Assembly (NCBI RefSeq): GCF_011440395.1
Contig: NZ_JAAOIX010000008.1
Location: 223,645-287,644 of the forward strand
From: Pseudomaricurvus alcaniphilus
Lineage (GTDB): Bacteria; Pseudomonadota; Gammaproteobacteria; Pseudomonadales; Cellvibrionaceae
Direction of reading: 5' to 3'
DNA: 64,000 nt
A program made the position numbers and the translations under genes. Positions 1 through 12,335 of this stretch are shown in pieces. The first letter of the stretch is position 1. Each line of letters opens with the position of its first letter. The notes below the pieces were generated by a model, which worked only from the letters and a program-made list of their open reading frames with translations, was not told where the DNA came from and did no database searches.

Positions 1-268
1 CATGAAAATGGGGATAACCGGGAGTTTCTCCTGCCAGCCTCTATCTCACCTTTTCTGTCAGCAGGATAGCAGCAGCTTGTGAGCAGGACATACCGCTTCA
101 ATACAGCTCTTACAAATCTTGTAAAATTTTGTTTTTAAAAGATTTTTTTGGCTTATCCACAGATATCTGCGCGACCATTAATAACAACAACTACTTAACA
201 ACATATATATATTTAAAAGATTATTAATTAATAATTTTGTTTTATAGGCAAAATCCATCGCTGAAATT
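1..268. other. AT-rich origin-like leader upstream of mnmG
   Basis: This stretch holds no convincing gene. Positions about 121-250 are very AT-rich, with runs of A/T and a long TTAA/TATA stretch at 185-245, like a DNA unwinding element. A perfect DnaA box TTATCCACA lies at 153-161 and a one-mismatch reverse box (TGGGGATAA) at 9-17. In enterobacteria oriC lies directly upstream of mnmG; in Pseudomonas-type genomes the main origin lies near dnaA/rpmH instead. Too few boxes are visible to call oriC firmly, and more may lie left of the window. Confidence 0.45.
153..161 (+). promoter_or_regulatory. DnaA box (TTATCCACA)
   Basis: The sequence is an exact match to the high-affinity DnaA box TTATCCACA. 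It lies at the left edge of the AT-rich tract upstream of mnmG. It may be part of an origin or regulate mnmG transcription. Confidence 0.6.
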
Positions 269-297
269 TTGATCAAATCCGCCAGCACCCCTATAAT
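269..297 (+). promoter_or_regulatory. Probable sigma70 promoter of mnmG
   Basis: TTGATC (269-274) and a perfect TATAAT (292-297) are separated by exactly 17 bases. The -10 box ends 59 bases before the mnmG start, which leaves a short leader. It probably drives mnmG-rsmG and perhaps parAB. Confidence 0.65.
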
Positions 298-356
298 ATG
301 CGGCCGCCGAAATTTGCCTTCGGCCACAGAGTCATTTTTCCCCCTGAGATCAGTGT

Positions 357-2258
357 ATGGATTATCCGAAACGCTATGATGTAATCGTGATTGGTGGCGG
401 TCACGCTGGTACCGAAGCTGCGCTGGCAGCTGCGCGTATGGGGGTCGATACCTTGCTATTGACCCACAACATCGAAACTCTGGGGCAGATGAGTTGTAAC
501 CCGGCGATTGGCGGTATTGGCAAGAGCCACCTGGTGAAAGAGATTGATGCCCTGGGTGGTGCCATGGCCCTCGCCACCGACCAGGGTGGCATCCAGTTTC
601 GCACCCTCAATGCCCGTAAAGGGCCAGCCGTGCGGGCCACCCGTGCCCAGGCGGACAGGATTCTGTACAAGGCGGCAGTGCGCAATATCCTGGAAAACCA
701 GCCCAATCTCGATATCTTCCAGCAGGCAGCTGACGACCTGATCGTCGCTGACCACGGCCAGGGCGAGCGGGTCGAGGGTGTTGTTACGCAGATGGGGGTT
801 CGTTTCCACGCCACCACGGTGGTGTTAACCGTGGGCACATTTCTCGGTGGCAAAATCCATATTGGCTTGCAAAATCACTCCGGCGGCCGCGCCGGTGACC
901 CGCCCTCTATCGCCCTGGCGCAGCGATTGCGCCAATTGCCGCTGCGAGTCGGCCGCTTGAAAACCGGAACTCCACCGCGAATTGACGCGCGCAGTGTCAA
1001 TTTTTCCGGTCTTGAGCAACAGTACGGAGATACGCCGGAACCGGTGATGTCCTTTCTCGGCCGGGTGCAAGATCACCCCCGTCAAACCTGTTGCTGGATT
1101 ACCCACACCAACCAGCGCACCCACGACATCATTTTCAAGGGGCTGGATCGATCCCCCATGTACACCGGCGTGATCGACGGTATCGGTCCGCGCTACTGCC
1201 CATCGGTGGAAGACAAGGTGCATCGTTTCGCCGACAAGGACTCGCACCAGATATTCATCGAACCCGAGGGGCTGACCACCCACGAACTCTATCCCAATGG
1301 CATATCCACCAGCCTGCCCTTTGACGTGCAGCTGGAACTGGTGCACTCCATCAAAGGCTTCGAGAATGCCCATATCACTCGTCCCGGCTACGCCATCGAA
1401 TACGATTTCTTTGACCCCCGTGACCTCAAATACAACCTGGAAAACAAGTGCATTGACGGTCTCTATTTTGCCGGCCAGATCAATGGCACTACTGGCTACG
1501 AAGAGGCCGGGGCCCAGGGGTTGCTGGCCGGTGCCAATGCCGCGCTGCGAGCCCAGGGCAAGGACGACTGGTGCCCGCGCCGGGATGAAGCCTATATCGG
1601 GGTGCTGGTCGACGACCTGATTACCATGGGCACCCGCGAGCCCTATCGCATGTTTACCAGCCGGGCGGAATATCGCCTGCTGTTGCGCGAGGACAATGCC
1701 GATTTGCGCCTTACCGAGACCGGTCGCAAGTTGGGTTTGGTGGACGATGCCCGCTGGCAGGCGTTCACTGAAAAGCGGGAAGCGATCGAGCTCGAGCAGC
1801 AGCGACTGCGCGACACCTGGATTCAGGCCGGCAGCAGCGCCGCGACGCAACTGGCTGAAAAGCTGAAATCGCCGCTGCAGCGGGAATACAGCTTGCTGGA
1901 TTTGTTGCGGCGGCCGGAGTTGACCTACGCTGATGTGGCGGCCCTCAAGGGTACCCCCAGCGACAACCCCCAGGTTAGGGAGCAAGTTGAAATCGATGCC
2001 AAGTACGCCGGTTACATCGACCGTCAACAGGACGAGATCCTGCGGGTACGCCAGCACGAAAATACCCCCATTCCCGCTGATTTTGACTACCTTGTGGTGG
2101 AGGGGTTGTCCAATGAAATCAAGCAAAAACTTGCCGATGCCCGCCCTGAAACCCTGGCCCGAGCGTCGCGAGTGCAAGGTGTCACGCCGGCGGCCGTGTC
2201 GCTGTTATTGATCTACCTGAAGAAAAAAGGCCTGTTGAAAAAACAGGCGCTGGTGTAA
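357..2258 (+). CDS. mnmG: tRNA uridine-5-carboxymethylaminomethyl modification enzyme MnmG (GidA)
   Basis: MnmG works with MnmE in the cytoplasm to add the (carboxymethyl)aminomethyl group at C5 of the wobble uridine of certain tRNAs, using FAD and methylene-tetrahydrofolate. The 633-residue product is full length for the family. It shows the FAD dinucleotide motif GGGHAG (residues 13-18), the family signature around [11 protein letters not shown] with Cys47, the GPRYCPS segment with the second conserved Cys, and the late FAD motif [18 protein letters not shown]. The ATG at 357 follows a weak GAGA-type ribosome site. It lies 7 bases before rsmG, the usual gidA-gidB pairing, and the pair leads into parAB. 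Confidence 0.97.
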   Translation: MDYPKRYDVIVIGGGHAGTEAALAAARMGVDTLLLTHNIETLGQMSCNPAIGGIGKSHLVKEIDALGGAMALATDQGGIQFRTLNARKGPAVRATRAQADRILYKAAVRNILENQPNLDIFQQAADDLIVADHGQGERVEGVVTQMGVRFHATTVVLTVGTFLGGKIHIGLQNHSGGRAGDPPSIALAQRLRQLPLRVGRLKTGTPPRIDARSVNFSGLEQQYGDTPEPVMSFLGRVQDHPRQTCCWITHTNQRTHDIIFKGLDRSPMYTGVIDGIGPRYCPSVEDKVHRFADKDSHQIFIEPEGLTTHELYPNGISTSLPFDVQLELVHSIKGFENAHITRPGYAIEYDFFDPRDLKYNLENKCIDGLYFAGQINGTTGYEEAGAQGLLAGANAALRAQGKDDWCPRRDEAYIGVLVDDLITMGTREPYRMFTSRAEYRLLLREDNADLRLTETGRKLGLVDDARWQAFTEKREAIELEQQRLRDTWIQAGSSAATQLAEKLKSPLQREYSLLDLLRRPELTYADVAALKGTPSDNPQVREQVEIDAKYAGYIDRQQDEILRVRQHENTPIPADFDYLVVEGLSNEIKQKLADARPETLARASRVQGVTPAAVSLLLIYLKKKGLLKKQALV

Positions 2259-2265
2259 TCTGCCG

Positions 2266-2904
2266 GTGGTTGAGGTAGTGGAAGACAAGTTACTGCAGCA
2301 ATTGCTGGGCGGGCTCCAGCAGATGGGGCTGACGGTCAGCGAACACCAGGCCAGCCAACTGATCGCTTACGTGCAATTGTTCGACAAATGGAACCAGGCG
2401 TTTAACCTGTCGGCGATTCGCGACCCCCGGCAAATGGTCGATCGCCACTTGCTCGACAGTCTCAGTGTGGCCCCCTATATCGAGGCCGAGCGCATTGTCG
2501 ATGTAGGCACCGGTGGTGGCCTGCCGGGCATTCCGCTGGCTATTTTCTTCCCGCAAAAGCGTTTTACCCTGCTGGACAGTAACGGCAAGAAAACCCGTTT
2601 TTTGTTCCAGGTAAAAACCCGGCTCGGCCTGGATAATGTCAGTATTGAGCATACCCGCGTTGAAGCCTGGCAGCCGCAGCCGCTGTTTGAAGCAGTCATC
2701 AGCCGGGCGTTTGCCAGTCTCGGGGATATGCTGGCGGGCTGCCAGCACTTGCTCCAGCCGGACGGTGTTTATTACGCCATGAAAGGCATTTATCCACATG
2801 ACGAGTTGAGAGAGGTGGGAAAACACTATAAGGTTTTAGCCTCTCACACCCTACAGGTCCCCCGCGAAGACGGACAACGTCATTTGCTGGTGTTATCCAG
2901 TTAA
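2266..2904 (+). CDS. rsmG: 16S rRNA (guanine527-N7)-methyltransferase RsmG (GidB)
   Basis: RsmG methylates N7 of G527 of 16S rRNA using S-adenosylmethionine. The 212-residue product is of normal length. It has the SAM-binding glycine loop VDVGTGGGLPGIPLAI in the middle of a Rossmann-like fold, and the N-terminal KWNQAFNLSAIRDP segment typical of GidB. The start used is GTG at 2266, 7 bases after mnmG; a second in-frame GTG at 2278 is also possible. It is in one operon with mnmG and is followed within 30 bases by parA. Confidence 0.95.
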   Translation: MVEVVEDKLLQQLLGGLQQMGLTVSEHQASQLIAYVQLFDKWNQAFNLSAIRDPRQMVDRHLLDSLSVAPYIEAERIVDVGTGGGLPGIPLAIFFPQKRFTLLDSNGKKTRFLFQVKTRLGLDNVSIEHTRVEAWQPQPLFEAVISRAFASLGDMLAGCQHLLQPDGVYYAMKGIYPHDELREVGKHYKVLASHTLQVPREDGQRHLLVLSS

Positions 2905-2931
2905 TCTTATTTGGTTTTGCAGGACACTCAT

Positions 2932-3726
2932 TTGACCAGAACATTCGCCATCGCTAATCAGAAAGGTGGGGTCGGCAAGACCACTACTTGTGTCAATCTG
3001 GCTGCATCGCTGGCGGCCACCCGCAAAAAAGTCTTGCTGGTAGACCTCGACCCCCAGGGCAATGCCACCATGGGCAGCGGGATCGACAAGAACAGCCTCG
3101 ACCTGTCCATCTACGAAGTACTGGTCGGCAGCTGTACTGCTGAGCAGGCTCTGGTGTACTCCGAAACTGGCGATTTCTCGGTGTTGCCGGCCAATGGTGA
3201 TCTGACCGCAGCGGAAGTGGAGATGCTGGAGTTATCCGCCAAGGAGCGACGCTTGCGTGAGGCCCTGGGCAGTCTCGATGGCCGTTTTGATTACATCATT
3301 GTGGATTGCCCGCCATCGCTCAACATGCTGACCGTTAACGCACTGGTGGCTTGCGACGGGGTGATTATCCCCATGCAGTGTGAGTATTACGCACTTGAGG
3401 GCTTGTCGGCGCTGGTCAACACCATCAACCAGATTCAGGCGGTACTCAACCCCGGGCTGCGCATCGAAGGCATCTTGCGCACCATGTATGATCCGCGCAA
3501 CAGCCTTACCAACGACGTCTCGGCGCAGTTAACGAGTTATTTCGACGATCGTTTATATCGTACCTGTGTACCGCGCAATGTGCGCCTGGCGGAGGCGCCG
3601 AGTTTTGGCCAACCCGCCTTGGTCTACGATCGTCAATCCAAGGGCGCTATTGCTTATTTGGCTCTGGCGGGGGAAATATTGCGCCGCCATGAAGCGGCTC
3701 AAGTCAACGAAACCGTGCAGGCCTGA
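2932..3726 (+). CDS. parA: Chromosome partitioning ATPase ParA (Soj)
   Basis: ParA is a deviant Walker-type ATPase that binds DNA when ATP-bound and moves ParB-parS complexes apart, segregating chromosomal origins. The first residues after the start carry the deviant Walker A motif KGGVGKTT, followed by DLDPQGNAT and the Walker B segment IIVDCPPSL. I choose TTG at 2932, preceded by AGGA at 2921-2924 with 7-base spacing. This gives 264 residues beginning just before the first beta strand; the open frame extends to 2911. It is followed by parB, and its position next to mnmG-rsmG marks the origin-proximal chromosomal locus rather than a plasmid one. Confidence 0.95.
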   Translation: MTRTFAIANQKGGVGKTTTCVNLAASLAATRKKVLLVDLDPQGNATMGSGIDKNSLDLSIYEVLVGSCTAEQALVYSETGDFSVLPANGDLTAAEVEMLELSAKERRLREALGSLDGRFDYIIVDCPPSLNMLTVNALVACDGVIIPMQCEYYALEGLSALVNTINQIQAVLNPGLRIEGILRTMYDPRNSLTNDVSAQLTSYFDDRLYRTCVPRNVRLAEAPSFGQPALVYDRQSKGAIAYLALAGEILRRHEAAQVNETVQA

Positions 3727-3793
3727 GCCGCTTGCGTATAACTCGCTAACGCTTAAAGCCCCGCCTCGAGATCAAGCAGGAATTCAAAATTTT

Positions 3794-4687
3794 ATGGCAG
3801 CAAAACGAAAAGGACTGGGACGTGGATTGGACGCCCTGTTAGGCACCAATGCCAACTCACCTGCAGACGCAATTGCTGCCGTCACTTCACCGGAGGAGGG
3901 GCGCGACGGCAAGTTGAGTCAATTACCGGTGGAGTTTATCCAGCGCGGCAAGTACCAGCCGCGTCGGGACATGAACCAGCAGGCTCTGCAGGAGTTGGCG
4001 GAGTCCATCAAAAACCAGGGCGTCATGCAGCCCATCGTAGTGCGTCCGATAGCTGCGGATCGTTACGAAATCATTGCCGGGGAGCGACGCTGGCGTGCCA
4101 CCCAGCTGGCGGGGCTGGACACCATCCCCTGTGTGATCCGCGAGGTCACTGACGAAGCCGCCATCGCCATGGCGCTAATTGAAAATATCCAGCGCGAGGA
4201 TCTCAATCCCATTGAAGAGGCCATTGCCCTCAAGCGTCTGCAAGACGAGTTTGGTTTGACCCACCAGGAAGTGGCCGAAGCGGTGGGTAAATCCCGCACC
4301 ACAATCACCAACCTCCTGCGCCTGATCAGTCTGACCGAGGATGTAAAAACCCTGTTGGAACACGGTGATCTGGAAATGGGCCACGCCCGCGCGCTGCTGA
4401 CACTGGAGGATGGGGAGCAGAGCGACATTGCCCGCCAGGTGGTGGCGAAAGGGCTGTCAGTACGCCAGACCGAAGCGCTGGTGCGTAAAATCCAGCAAGG
4501 GCTGCCGAAAATAGAAGTTGAAAAAGCCGATGCGGACGTCAGCAAACTGGAAGAATCCCTGTCGGAAAAAATTGGCGTGCCGGTTTCCATCTCTTACAAC
4601 AACAAAGGCAAGGGCAAACTGGTGTTGAATTACAGCAGCCTGGATGAACTGGATGGCATACTTGTGCACCTGGGATACAACCCCTAG
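3794..4687 (+). CDS. parB: Chromosome partitioning protein ParB (Spo0J)
   Basis: ParB binds parS sites near the origin and spreads as a CTP-dependent clamp, loading SMC/MukB and stimulating ParA. The start is ATG at 3794, because the protein then begins with the typical basic lead MAAKRKGLGRGLDALLG; the frame stays open upstream but that part overlaps parA. The 297-residue product shows the CTP-binding GERRWRA box, the ENIQREDLNPIEEA segment, a helix-turn-helix around THQEVAEAVGKSRTTITNLLRL, and a C-terminal dimerisation region. No parS-like TGTTTCACGTGAAACA site was found by eye in the window. Confidence 0.95.
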   Translation: MAAKRKGLGRGLDALLGTNANSPADAIAAVTSPEEGRDGKLSQLPVEFIQRGKYQPRRDMNQQALQELAESIKNQGVMQPIVVRPIAADRYEIIAGERRWRATQLAGLDTIPCVIREVTDEAAIAMALIENIQREDLNPIEEAIALKRLQDEFGLTHQEVAEAVGKSRTTITNLLRLISLTEDVKTLLEHGDLEMGHARALLTLEDGEQSDIARQVVAKGLSVRQTEALVRKIQQGLPKIEVEKADADVSKLEESLSEKIGVPVSISYNNKGKGKLVLNYSSLDELDGILVHLGYNP

Positions 4688-4757
4688 GGTTATTGCTACT
4701 TTTCACCACAAGATAGTGTATTCAACTAATTGATGAGGCGACTGTTGACGCTTACGG

Positions 4758-4786
4758 TTGATTGCCGGGGTGCTTCAACCTATAAT
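4758..4786 (+). promoter_or_regulatory. Strong sigma70-type promoter of the atp operon
   Basis: TTGATT (4758-4763) and a perfect TATAAT (4781-4786) are separated by exactly 17 bases, in the 220-base gap between parB and atpI. Nothing else in that gap looks coding. Confidence 0.75.
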
Positions 4787-4907
4787 TCGCGTCGCTCTTA
4801 TGGTTACAAAATGAGCCGATATGGGCAAAGTTAGAGCAGAACTGGCAGTATTTCGACATCGAGCGTAATGAGAGAAGACGCGTTGATGAGCATCAGGTGA
4901 GCAAAAG

Positions 4908-5276
4908 GTGGGCATAAAAAGACCGCCGGTTTACCGAGTGGCGGTGAAGCAACTGCTAGTGTTAATGCTCGTGGGAGTAGTATTGGGGGTTATCGACACT
5001 CGCCTGGCCTGGTCTGTGGTGAGTGGCGGATTAATAGCGATCATTCCTCATTTCTACTTCACCGTTTCCGCTTTCCGCTTTCAGGGAGCAGCGGCTGCCG
5101 CGCAGGTTACGCGATCATTCAATCGCGGCGAGGCCGGTAAATTTGTACTAACCCTGCTGGGTTTCGCTTGTGTGTTCGGGTTTTTACCCCAGCTACAGGC
5201 AGGGGCGGTTTTTGCCGGATTTATCGGCATGTGGTTACTGCAGGTCTGGTTGACCGCGCAAGCTTTGCAAGCTTGA
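4908..5276 (+). CDS. atpI: ATP synthase protein I (AtpI)
   Basis: AtpI is a small membrane protein thought to help assemble the c-ring of the F1Fo ATP synthase. The 122-residue product has four hydrophobic segments, roughly residues 12-30, 35-52, 74-91 and 97-117. The GTG start at 4908 is preceded by AGGTGA (4895-4900). Family identity rests mainly on size, topology and its place as first gene of the atp operon, since AtpI is poorly conserved. Confidence 0.85.
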   Translation: MGIKRPPVYRVAVKQLLVLMLVGVVLGVIDTRLAWSVVSGGLIAIIPHFYFTVSAFRFQGAAAAAQVTRSFNRGEAGKFVLTLLGFACVFGFLPQLQAGAVFAGFIGMWLLQVWLTAQALQA

Positions 5277-5400
5277 ACAAGAAAGCGCCAAGCAGCAAAT
5301 TGGCGAATAGTGATTGCAAAACGTATTAATTGAAAAGTTGTAAAAGCCCACTGCAGGGCAGCGGTCTTTTGCAACTTTTTAAACTATTTAGGGTGCTTGA

Positions 5401-6315
<915 letters not shown>

Positions 6316-6352
6316 TTTTTAAGCTTTTTCAACTTTAACTTTCAACCTTTAA

Positions 6353-6631
<279 letters not shown>

Positions 6632-6680
6632 TTACCTCTGTCTTTAATAAACTTTCCTTAAAGAACAATGAGGTGTCGGT

Positions 6681-7151
6681 GTGAACATTAATTTGACTTT
6701 GATTGGTCAAACGATTTCGTTCTTTTTCTTCGTGTGGTTCTGCATGAAGTTTGTTTGGCCAGCGCTCATGGCCGTAATGGCAGAGCGTGAAAAGAAAATC
6801 GCCGATGGTCTGGAAGCTGCTGATCGGGCAGACAAGGATCTTGAGTTAGCGCAGAAAAAAGCTACTCAACAAATGCGACAGGCTAAAGAAGAAGCAGCGG
6901 CAATCATCGAGCAGGCCAACAAGCGTGCTAGCCAGATTGTTGAAGAAGCCAAAGAACAAGCTGTTGCCGAAGGCAAGCGCCTGAAAGCAGCGGCTGCAGC
7001 GCAGATCGAGCAGGACGTTAACCGCGCGAAAGAAGAGTTGCGCGGTAAGGTTGCCAAGCTGGCTCTGGCGGGTGCTGAAAAAATTCTTGGCGCTACTATC
7101 GACGAAGCCGCAAACAGCGATCTGGTAAACCAGCTAGCTGCTGACTTGTAA
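6681..7151 (+). CDS. atpF: F1Fo ATP synthase subunit b (AtpF)
   Basis: Subunit b is the peripheral stalk that holds F1 against Fo. The 156-residue product matches the family length. It has one N-terminal membrane helix (about residues 5-26), then a long charged amphipathic helix rich in Ala, Glu, Lys and Arg that would form the dimeric coiled coil. The start is GTG at 6681, preceded by GAGGTG. Confidence 0.96.
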   Translation: MNINLTLIGQTISFFFFVWFCMKFVWPALMAVMAEREKKIADGLEAADRADKDLELAQKKATQQMRQAKEEAAAIIEQANKRASQIVEEAKEQAVAEGKRLKAAAAAQIEQDVNRAKEELRGKVAKLALAGAEKILGATIDEAANSDLVNQLAADL

Positions 7152-7163
7152 GTGAGGTAGACA

Positions 7164-7700
7164 ATGGCCGAGCTTACGACCCTAGCCAGACCTTACGCCA
7201 AGGCCGCTTTTGAAATCGCCGATAAAAGCGGTGATTTGCAAAAGTGGTCGCAAATGTTGGTTCTCGCTGCTGCGGTTGCGCAGCACGACGGAATGATCAA
7301 GGTATTGTCTTCGCCAGCACTCACTGCAGAACAAAAGTCGAAAGCTTTTGTGGATGTGTGTGGTGATGAGCTGGACGAACAGGCCATCAACATGATCACT
7401 ACACTGGGTGAAAACAAGCGCTTGACCCTGCTGCCACAAATTCAGCAGTTGTTCGAAGTGCACAAAGCCCAGCGAGAGCGCTCCGTCGATGTCGAGGTAA
7501 CCACGGCGTTCGAGTTGTCAGGCGAATTGCAAAATAAGTTGGCGAAGGCACTCAGTGCCAAGCTGAACCGTGAAGTAACTTTATCTGCTTCGGTAGATAA
7601 AACCCTATTGGGTGGGGCCCTGGTAAGAGCGGGTGACACAGTAATTGACGGTTCGGTGCGTGGTCGATTGGCCAAGCTCGCCGAAGCGATGAACTCCTAG
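7164..7700 (+). CDS. atpH: F1Fo ATP synthase subunit delta (AtpH)
   Basis: Subunit delta joins the top of the alpha/beta crown to the b stalk. The 178-residue product begins [19 protein letters not shown], a classic AtpH N-terminus, and ends with the conserved [20 protein letters not shown] segment. It starts 12 bases after atpF with a GTGAGG-type ribosome site. Confidence 0.96.
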   Translation: MAELTTLARPYAKAAFEIADKSGDLQKWSQMLVLAAAVAQHDGMIKVLSSPALTAEQKSKAFVDVCGDELDEQAINMITTLGENKRLTLLPQIQQLFEVHKAQRERSVDVEVTTAFELSGELQNKLAKALSAKLNREVTLSASVDKTLLGGALVRAGDTVIDGSVRGRLAKLAEAMNS

Positions 7701-7734
7701 TCCGGTCGGCCGGAAAGGAATTGAGGAACAGAGC

Positions 7735-9279
7735 ATGCAGCAACTGAATCCTTCTGAAATCAGTGACATTATCAAGCAGCGCATCGAAGGTCTCGATGTT
7801 TCTGCCAAAGCCCAAAATGAGGGCACAGTCGTTTCTGTAACGGATGGTATTATTCGTATTCACGGTCTGGAAGACGTGATGTACGGTGAAATGATTGAGT
7901 TTGAAGGTGGTGTCTATGGTATGGCACTTAACCTCGAGCGCGACAGCGTCGGTGCGGTAGTCCTGGGTGACTACCAGGGTGTGGCGGAAGGCCAGACCTG
8001 TAAATGTACCGGCCGAATCCTTGAAGTACCGGTGGGTGAAGAATTGCTGGGTCGCGTCGTTGACGCCCTCGGTAACCCCATCGATGGCAAGGGCCCAATC
8101 GGCAACAGCTTGACCGACGCAATTGAAAAAATTGCACCCGGTGTAATTGAGCGTAAATCCGTTGACCAGCCAGTGCAGTTCGGTTTGAAATCCGTGGATG
8201 CGATGGTGCCAGTAGGTCGCGGTCAGCGTGAGCTGATTATTGGTGACCGCCAGACTGGTAAAACAGCCATCGCGGTGGATGCGATTATCAACCAGAAAGG
8301 CACTGGCATTAAGTGTGTCTATGTTGCGGTCGGCCAAAAAGCATCCTCGGTTGCCGCAGTGGTGCGCAAACTGGAAGAGCACGGTGCAATGGACCATACC
8401 ATTGTTATCGCTGCCACCGCATCCGACCCTGCCGCTATGCAGTTTCTGGCGCCTTTCGCCGGCACCACTATGGGCGAATACTTCCGCGACCGCGGTGAAG
8501 ATGCCCTGATCGTGCACGATGACTTGACCAAGCAAGCCTGGGCTTATCGTCAGATTTCCCTGCTGTTGCGTCGTCCTCCTGGCCGTGAAGCTTATCCTGG
8601 TGACGTTTTCTACTTGCACTCGCGCCTGTTGGAGCGTGCTTCACGGGTCAATGCCGATTACGTGGAAAAATTCACCAAGGGCGCAGTAAAAGGCAAGACC
8701 GGTTCCCTGACCGCACTGCCAATTATTGAAACCCAGGCTGGTGACGTTTCCGCCTTCGTACCGACCAACGTGATCTCCATTACCGATGGCCAGATCTTCC
8801 TCGAAACCGACCTCTTTAACTCCGGTATCCGTCCGGCGATGAACGCAGGTATTTCGGTATCTCGAGTTGGTGGTGCGGCCCAGACCAAAGTTATCAAGAA
8901 GCTCTCCGGTGGTATTCGTACCGCGTTGGCCCAGTATCGCGAACTGGCAGCTTTCTCCCAGTTTGCTTCCGATCTTGACGAGGCGACCAAGTCCCAGCTG
9001 GATCACGGTGCTCGCGTTACCGAGTTGATGAAGCAGAAGCAATACTCACCGTTAAGCATCGCCGAAATGGGCGTGATCCTTTACGCCGCCAACGAAGGTC
9101 ACTTGAAAGATGTGGCCATCGAGAAGCTCGGTGCTTTTGAGTCTTCCCTGCTGTCCTATATGAACAGCGAGCACGCTGATCTGATGGACAAGGTCAACGC
9201 TAGCGGCGACTACAACGACGAAATCGAGTCTGGCTTTAAAGCGGCCCTGGCGAAATTCAAGTCGACTCAGACTTGGTAA
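7735..9279 (+). CDS. atpA: F1 ATP synthase subunit alpha (AtpA)
   Basis: Subunit alpha alternates with beta in the F1 hexamer and holds the non-catalytic nucleotide sites. The 514-residue product has the usual length and the P-loop GDRQTGKT at residues 170-177. The beta-barrel N-domain, nucleotide domain and C-terminal helical domain are all present. The family segment [19 protein letters not shown] is intact. Confidence 0.98.
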   Translation: MQQLNPSEISDIIKQRIEGLDVSAKAQNEGTVVSVTDGIIRIHGLEDVMYGEMIEFEGGVYGMALNLERDSVGAVVLGDYQGVAEGQTCKCTGRILEVPVGEELLGRVVDALGNPIDGKGPIGNSLTDAIEKIAPGVIERKSVDQPVQFGLKSVDAMVPVGRGQRELIIGDRQTGKTAIAVDAIINQKGTGIKCVYVAVGQKASSVAAVVRKLEEHGAMDHTIVIAATASDPAAMQFLAPFAGTTMGEYFRDRGEDALIVHDDLTKQAWAYRQISLLLRRPPGREAYPGDVFYLHSRLLERASRVNADYVEKFTKGAVKGKTGSLTALPIIETQAGDVSAFVPTNVISITDGQIFLETDLFNSGIRPAMNAGISVSRVGGAAQTKVIKKLSGGIRTALAQYRELAAFSQFASDLDEATKSQLDHGARVTELMKQKQYSPLSIAEMGVILYAANEGHLKDVAIEKLGAFESSLLSYMNSEHADLMDKVNASGDYNDEIESGFKAALAKFKSTQTW

Positions 9280-9348
9280 GCGGCATCGCCAGGTGTCGTA
9301 AACACGACACCTGGTAGTCACTGACACTAGATTTTAGGGGAGCCGCTA

Positions 9349-10209
9349 ATGGCAAGCGGAAAGGAAATACGTACTCAGATAACGAGTATTAAAAGCACGC
9401 AGAAAATCACCAGCGCCATGGAAATGGTGGCGGCGAGCAAGATGCGCAGAGCACAGGAACGTATGCAGTTGGGCAAGCCCTACGCGCAGCGTATCCGTTC
9501 AGTGGTCGGCCATATTGCCAATGCCAATCCGGAATACAAGCACCTCTTTATGCAGCAGCGTGAAGTTAAGCGCGCCGGGTTTATTCTGGTTTCCACTGAC
9601 CGCGGTCTCTGCGGTGGCTTGAACGTCAACATGTTCAAGGCGGCCATTCGCTCCATGAAAGAGCTGAATGACCAGCAAGTGCAGATTGATCTGTGCCTGA
9701 TTGGCGCCAAGGCATCGGCCTTTTTCAAAAGCTACGGTGGTAATGTAGTAGCGGCTGTACGTGACCTGGGTGAAGACCCCGGCATCGCTAAGCTGATCGG
9801 CAGCGTGAAAATTATGCTCGACAACTACGCAGCTGGAAAAATTGACCAGCTGTTTTTGGTCGGCAACGAGTTCGTCAATACCATGACACAAACTCCTTAT
9901 GTGCAGCAGTTGCTGCCGTTGTTAGCCGAAGATGACAAGAAGTTACAACACCCCTGGGATTACCTGTATGAGCCGGAAGCAAAAGAATTGCTGGAAGGTT
10001 TGCTGATTCGTTACATCGAATCCCAGGTGTACCAGGCGGTGATGGAAAACAGTGCCTGTGAAATGGCCGCGCGGATGCTGGCGATGAAAAACGCCACTGA
10101 CAATGCGGGTGATTTGATTGATAGCTTGCAGCTGGTCTACAACAAGGCCAGACAGGCAGCAATTACCCAGGAACTGTCAGAAATTGTGAGTGGTGCAGCG
10201 GCGGTCTAA
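9349..10209 (+). CDS. atpG: F1 ATP synthase subunit gamma (AtpG)
   Basis: Subunit gamma is the central rotor shaft inside the alpha/beta hexamer. The 286-residue product begins [20 protein letters not shown], and its C-terminus carries the conserved [24 protein letters not shown] helix with the late [17 protein letters not shown] end. Both helices form the coiled-coil shaft. A TAGGGGAG-type ribosome site precedes the ATG. Confidence 0.97.
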   Translation: MASGKEIRTQITSIKSTQKITSAMEMVAASKMRRAQERMQLGKPYAQRIRSVVGHIANANPEYKHLFMQQREVKRAGFILVSTDRGLCGGLNVNMFKAAIRSMKELNDQQVQIDLCLIGAKASAFFKSYGGNVVAAVRDLGEDPGIAKLIGSVKIMLDNYAAGKIDQLFLVGNEFVNTMTQTPYVQQLLPLLAEDDKKLQHPWDYLYEPEAKELLEGLLIRYIESQVYQAVMENSACEMAARMLAMKNATDNAGDLIDSLQLVYNKARQAAITQELSEIVSGAAAV

Positions 10210-10263
10210 GAAGCTAGTCCTGGTTGATGACTGCAATACGCCAGGCTCTCAGCGCTGTCATAA

Positions 10264-11682
<1,419 letters not shown>

Positions 11683-11783
11683 ATTGGCCGAGTTGAGCCA
11701 GCCGGCAGGTCCGGCTGGTGCGAGCAACGACATCGAGACACACGCGGGCCAATCGAGCGGCCCTGTCGAAAGAGGCGAAAAGC

Positions 11784-12209
11784 ATGGCTATGACTGTCCA
11801 CTGTGACATCGTTAGCGCTGAAGAGGAAATCTTTTCCGGCCTGGTGGAGATGATAATAGCGGCAGGTACTGAGGGTGACGTAGGTATTTCCTACGGCCAC
11901 GCGCCGTTATTGACAGCTCTCCAGCCAGGACCCATCCGCATTATAAAAGCCGGTGGCGAGGAAGAAGTTTTCTATGTTTCTGGCGGGTATTTAGAGGTTC
12001 AGCCTTATCTGGTGTCTGTTTTGGCGGATACCGCCCTGCGGGCGAACGATATGGATGAAGCCGCTGCGCTGGAAGCCAAGCGGGCTGCAGAGCAGGCTCT
12101 GGCTAACCAAAGCAGCGAGCTTGACTACTCCCGAGCGGCCATTCAATTGGCGGAAGCAGCAGCGCAATTGCGTACTATCCAGGCGATCCGGAAAAAGCAC
12201 CACGGTTGA
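11784..12209 (+). CDS. atpC: F1 ATP synthase subunit epsilon (AtpC)
   Basis: Subunit epsilon sits on gamma and can inhibit ATP hydrolysis through its C-terminal helices. I use ATG at 11784, preceded by AGAGGCG, giving 141 residues, the usual length; the frame is open back to 11718 but that lead is not family-like. The product has the N-terminal beta sandwich ([19 protein letters not shown]) and two C-terminal helices rich in Ala and Glu. It is the last gene of the operon, followed by an intrinsic terminator. Confidence 0.95.
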   Translation: MAMTVHCDIVSAEEEIFSGLVEMIIAAGTEGDVGISYGHAPLLTALQPGPIRIIKAGGEEEVFYVSGGYLEVQPYLVSVLADTALRANDMDEAAALEAKRAAEQALANQSSELDYSRAAIQLAEAAAQLRTIQAIRKKHHG

Positions 12210-12240
12210 TACCGGGAATTGCCAGTTAGTAGCGAACCTG

Positions 12241-12270
12241 AAAAGGGTAGCCAAAAGGCTACCCTTTTTT
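12241..12270 (+). terminator. Intrinsic terminator of the atp operon
   Basis: A perfect 12-base stem (12241-12252 with 12257-12268) closes on the loop AAAA and runs into seven T residues. It lies 31 bases after atpC, so it ends the atp transcript before glmU. Confidence 0.9.
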
Positions 12271-12335
12271 TGTTTGTTGCGCGCCTATACGCTACCTTTA
12301 AAGTAATCGAACCCTGCATGAAAGAGACTGATCGT

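Noticed and set aside
825..2177. Long open frame on the minus strand opposite mnmG (450 codons)
   Set aside because: It is fully antisense to an unmistakable mnmG, has no ribosome site, and its translation shows no family likeness; long antisense frames are common in GC-rich coding DNA.
2905..4907. parS sites near parAB
   Set aside because: No sequence close to TGTTTCACGTGAAACA was seen by eye in or around parAB.
7552..8619. 355-codon minus-strand frame opposite atpA
   Set aside because: Antisense to atpH and atpA; no start signal and no family likeness.
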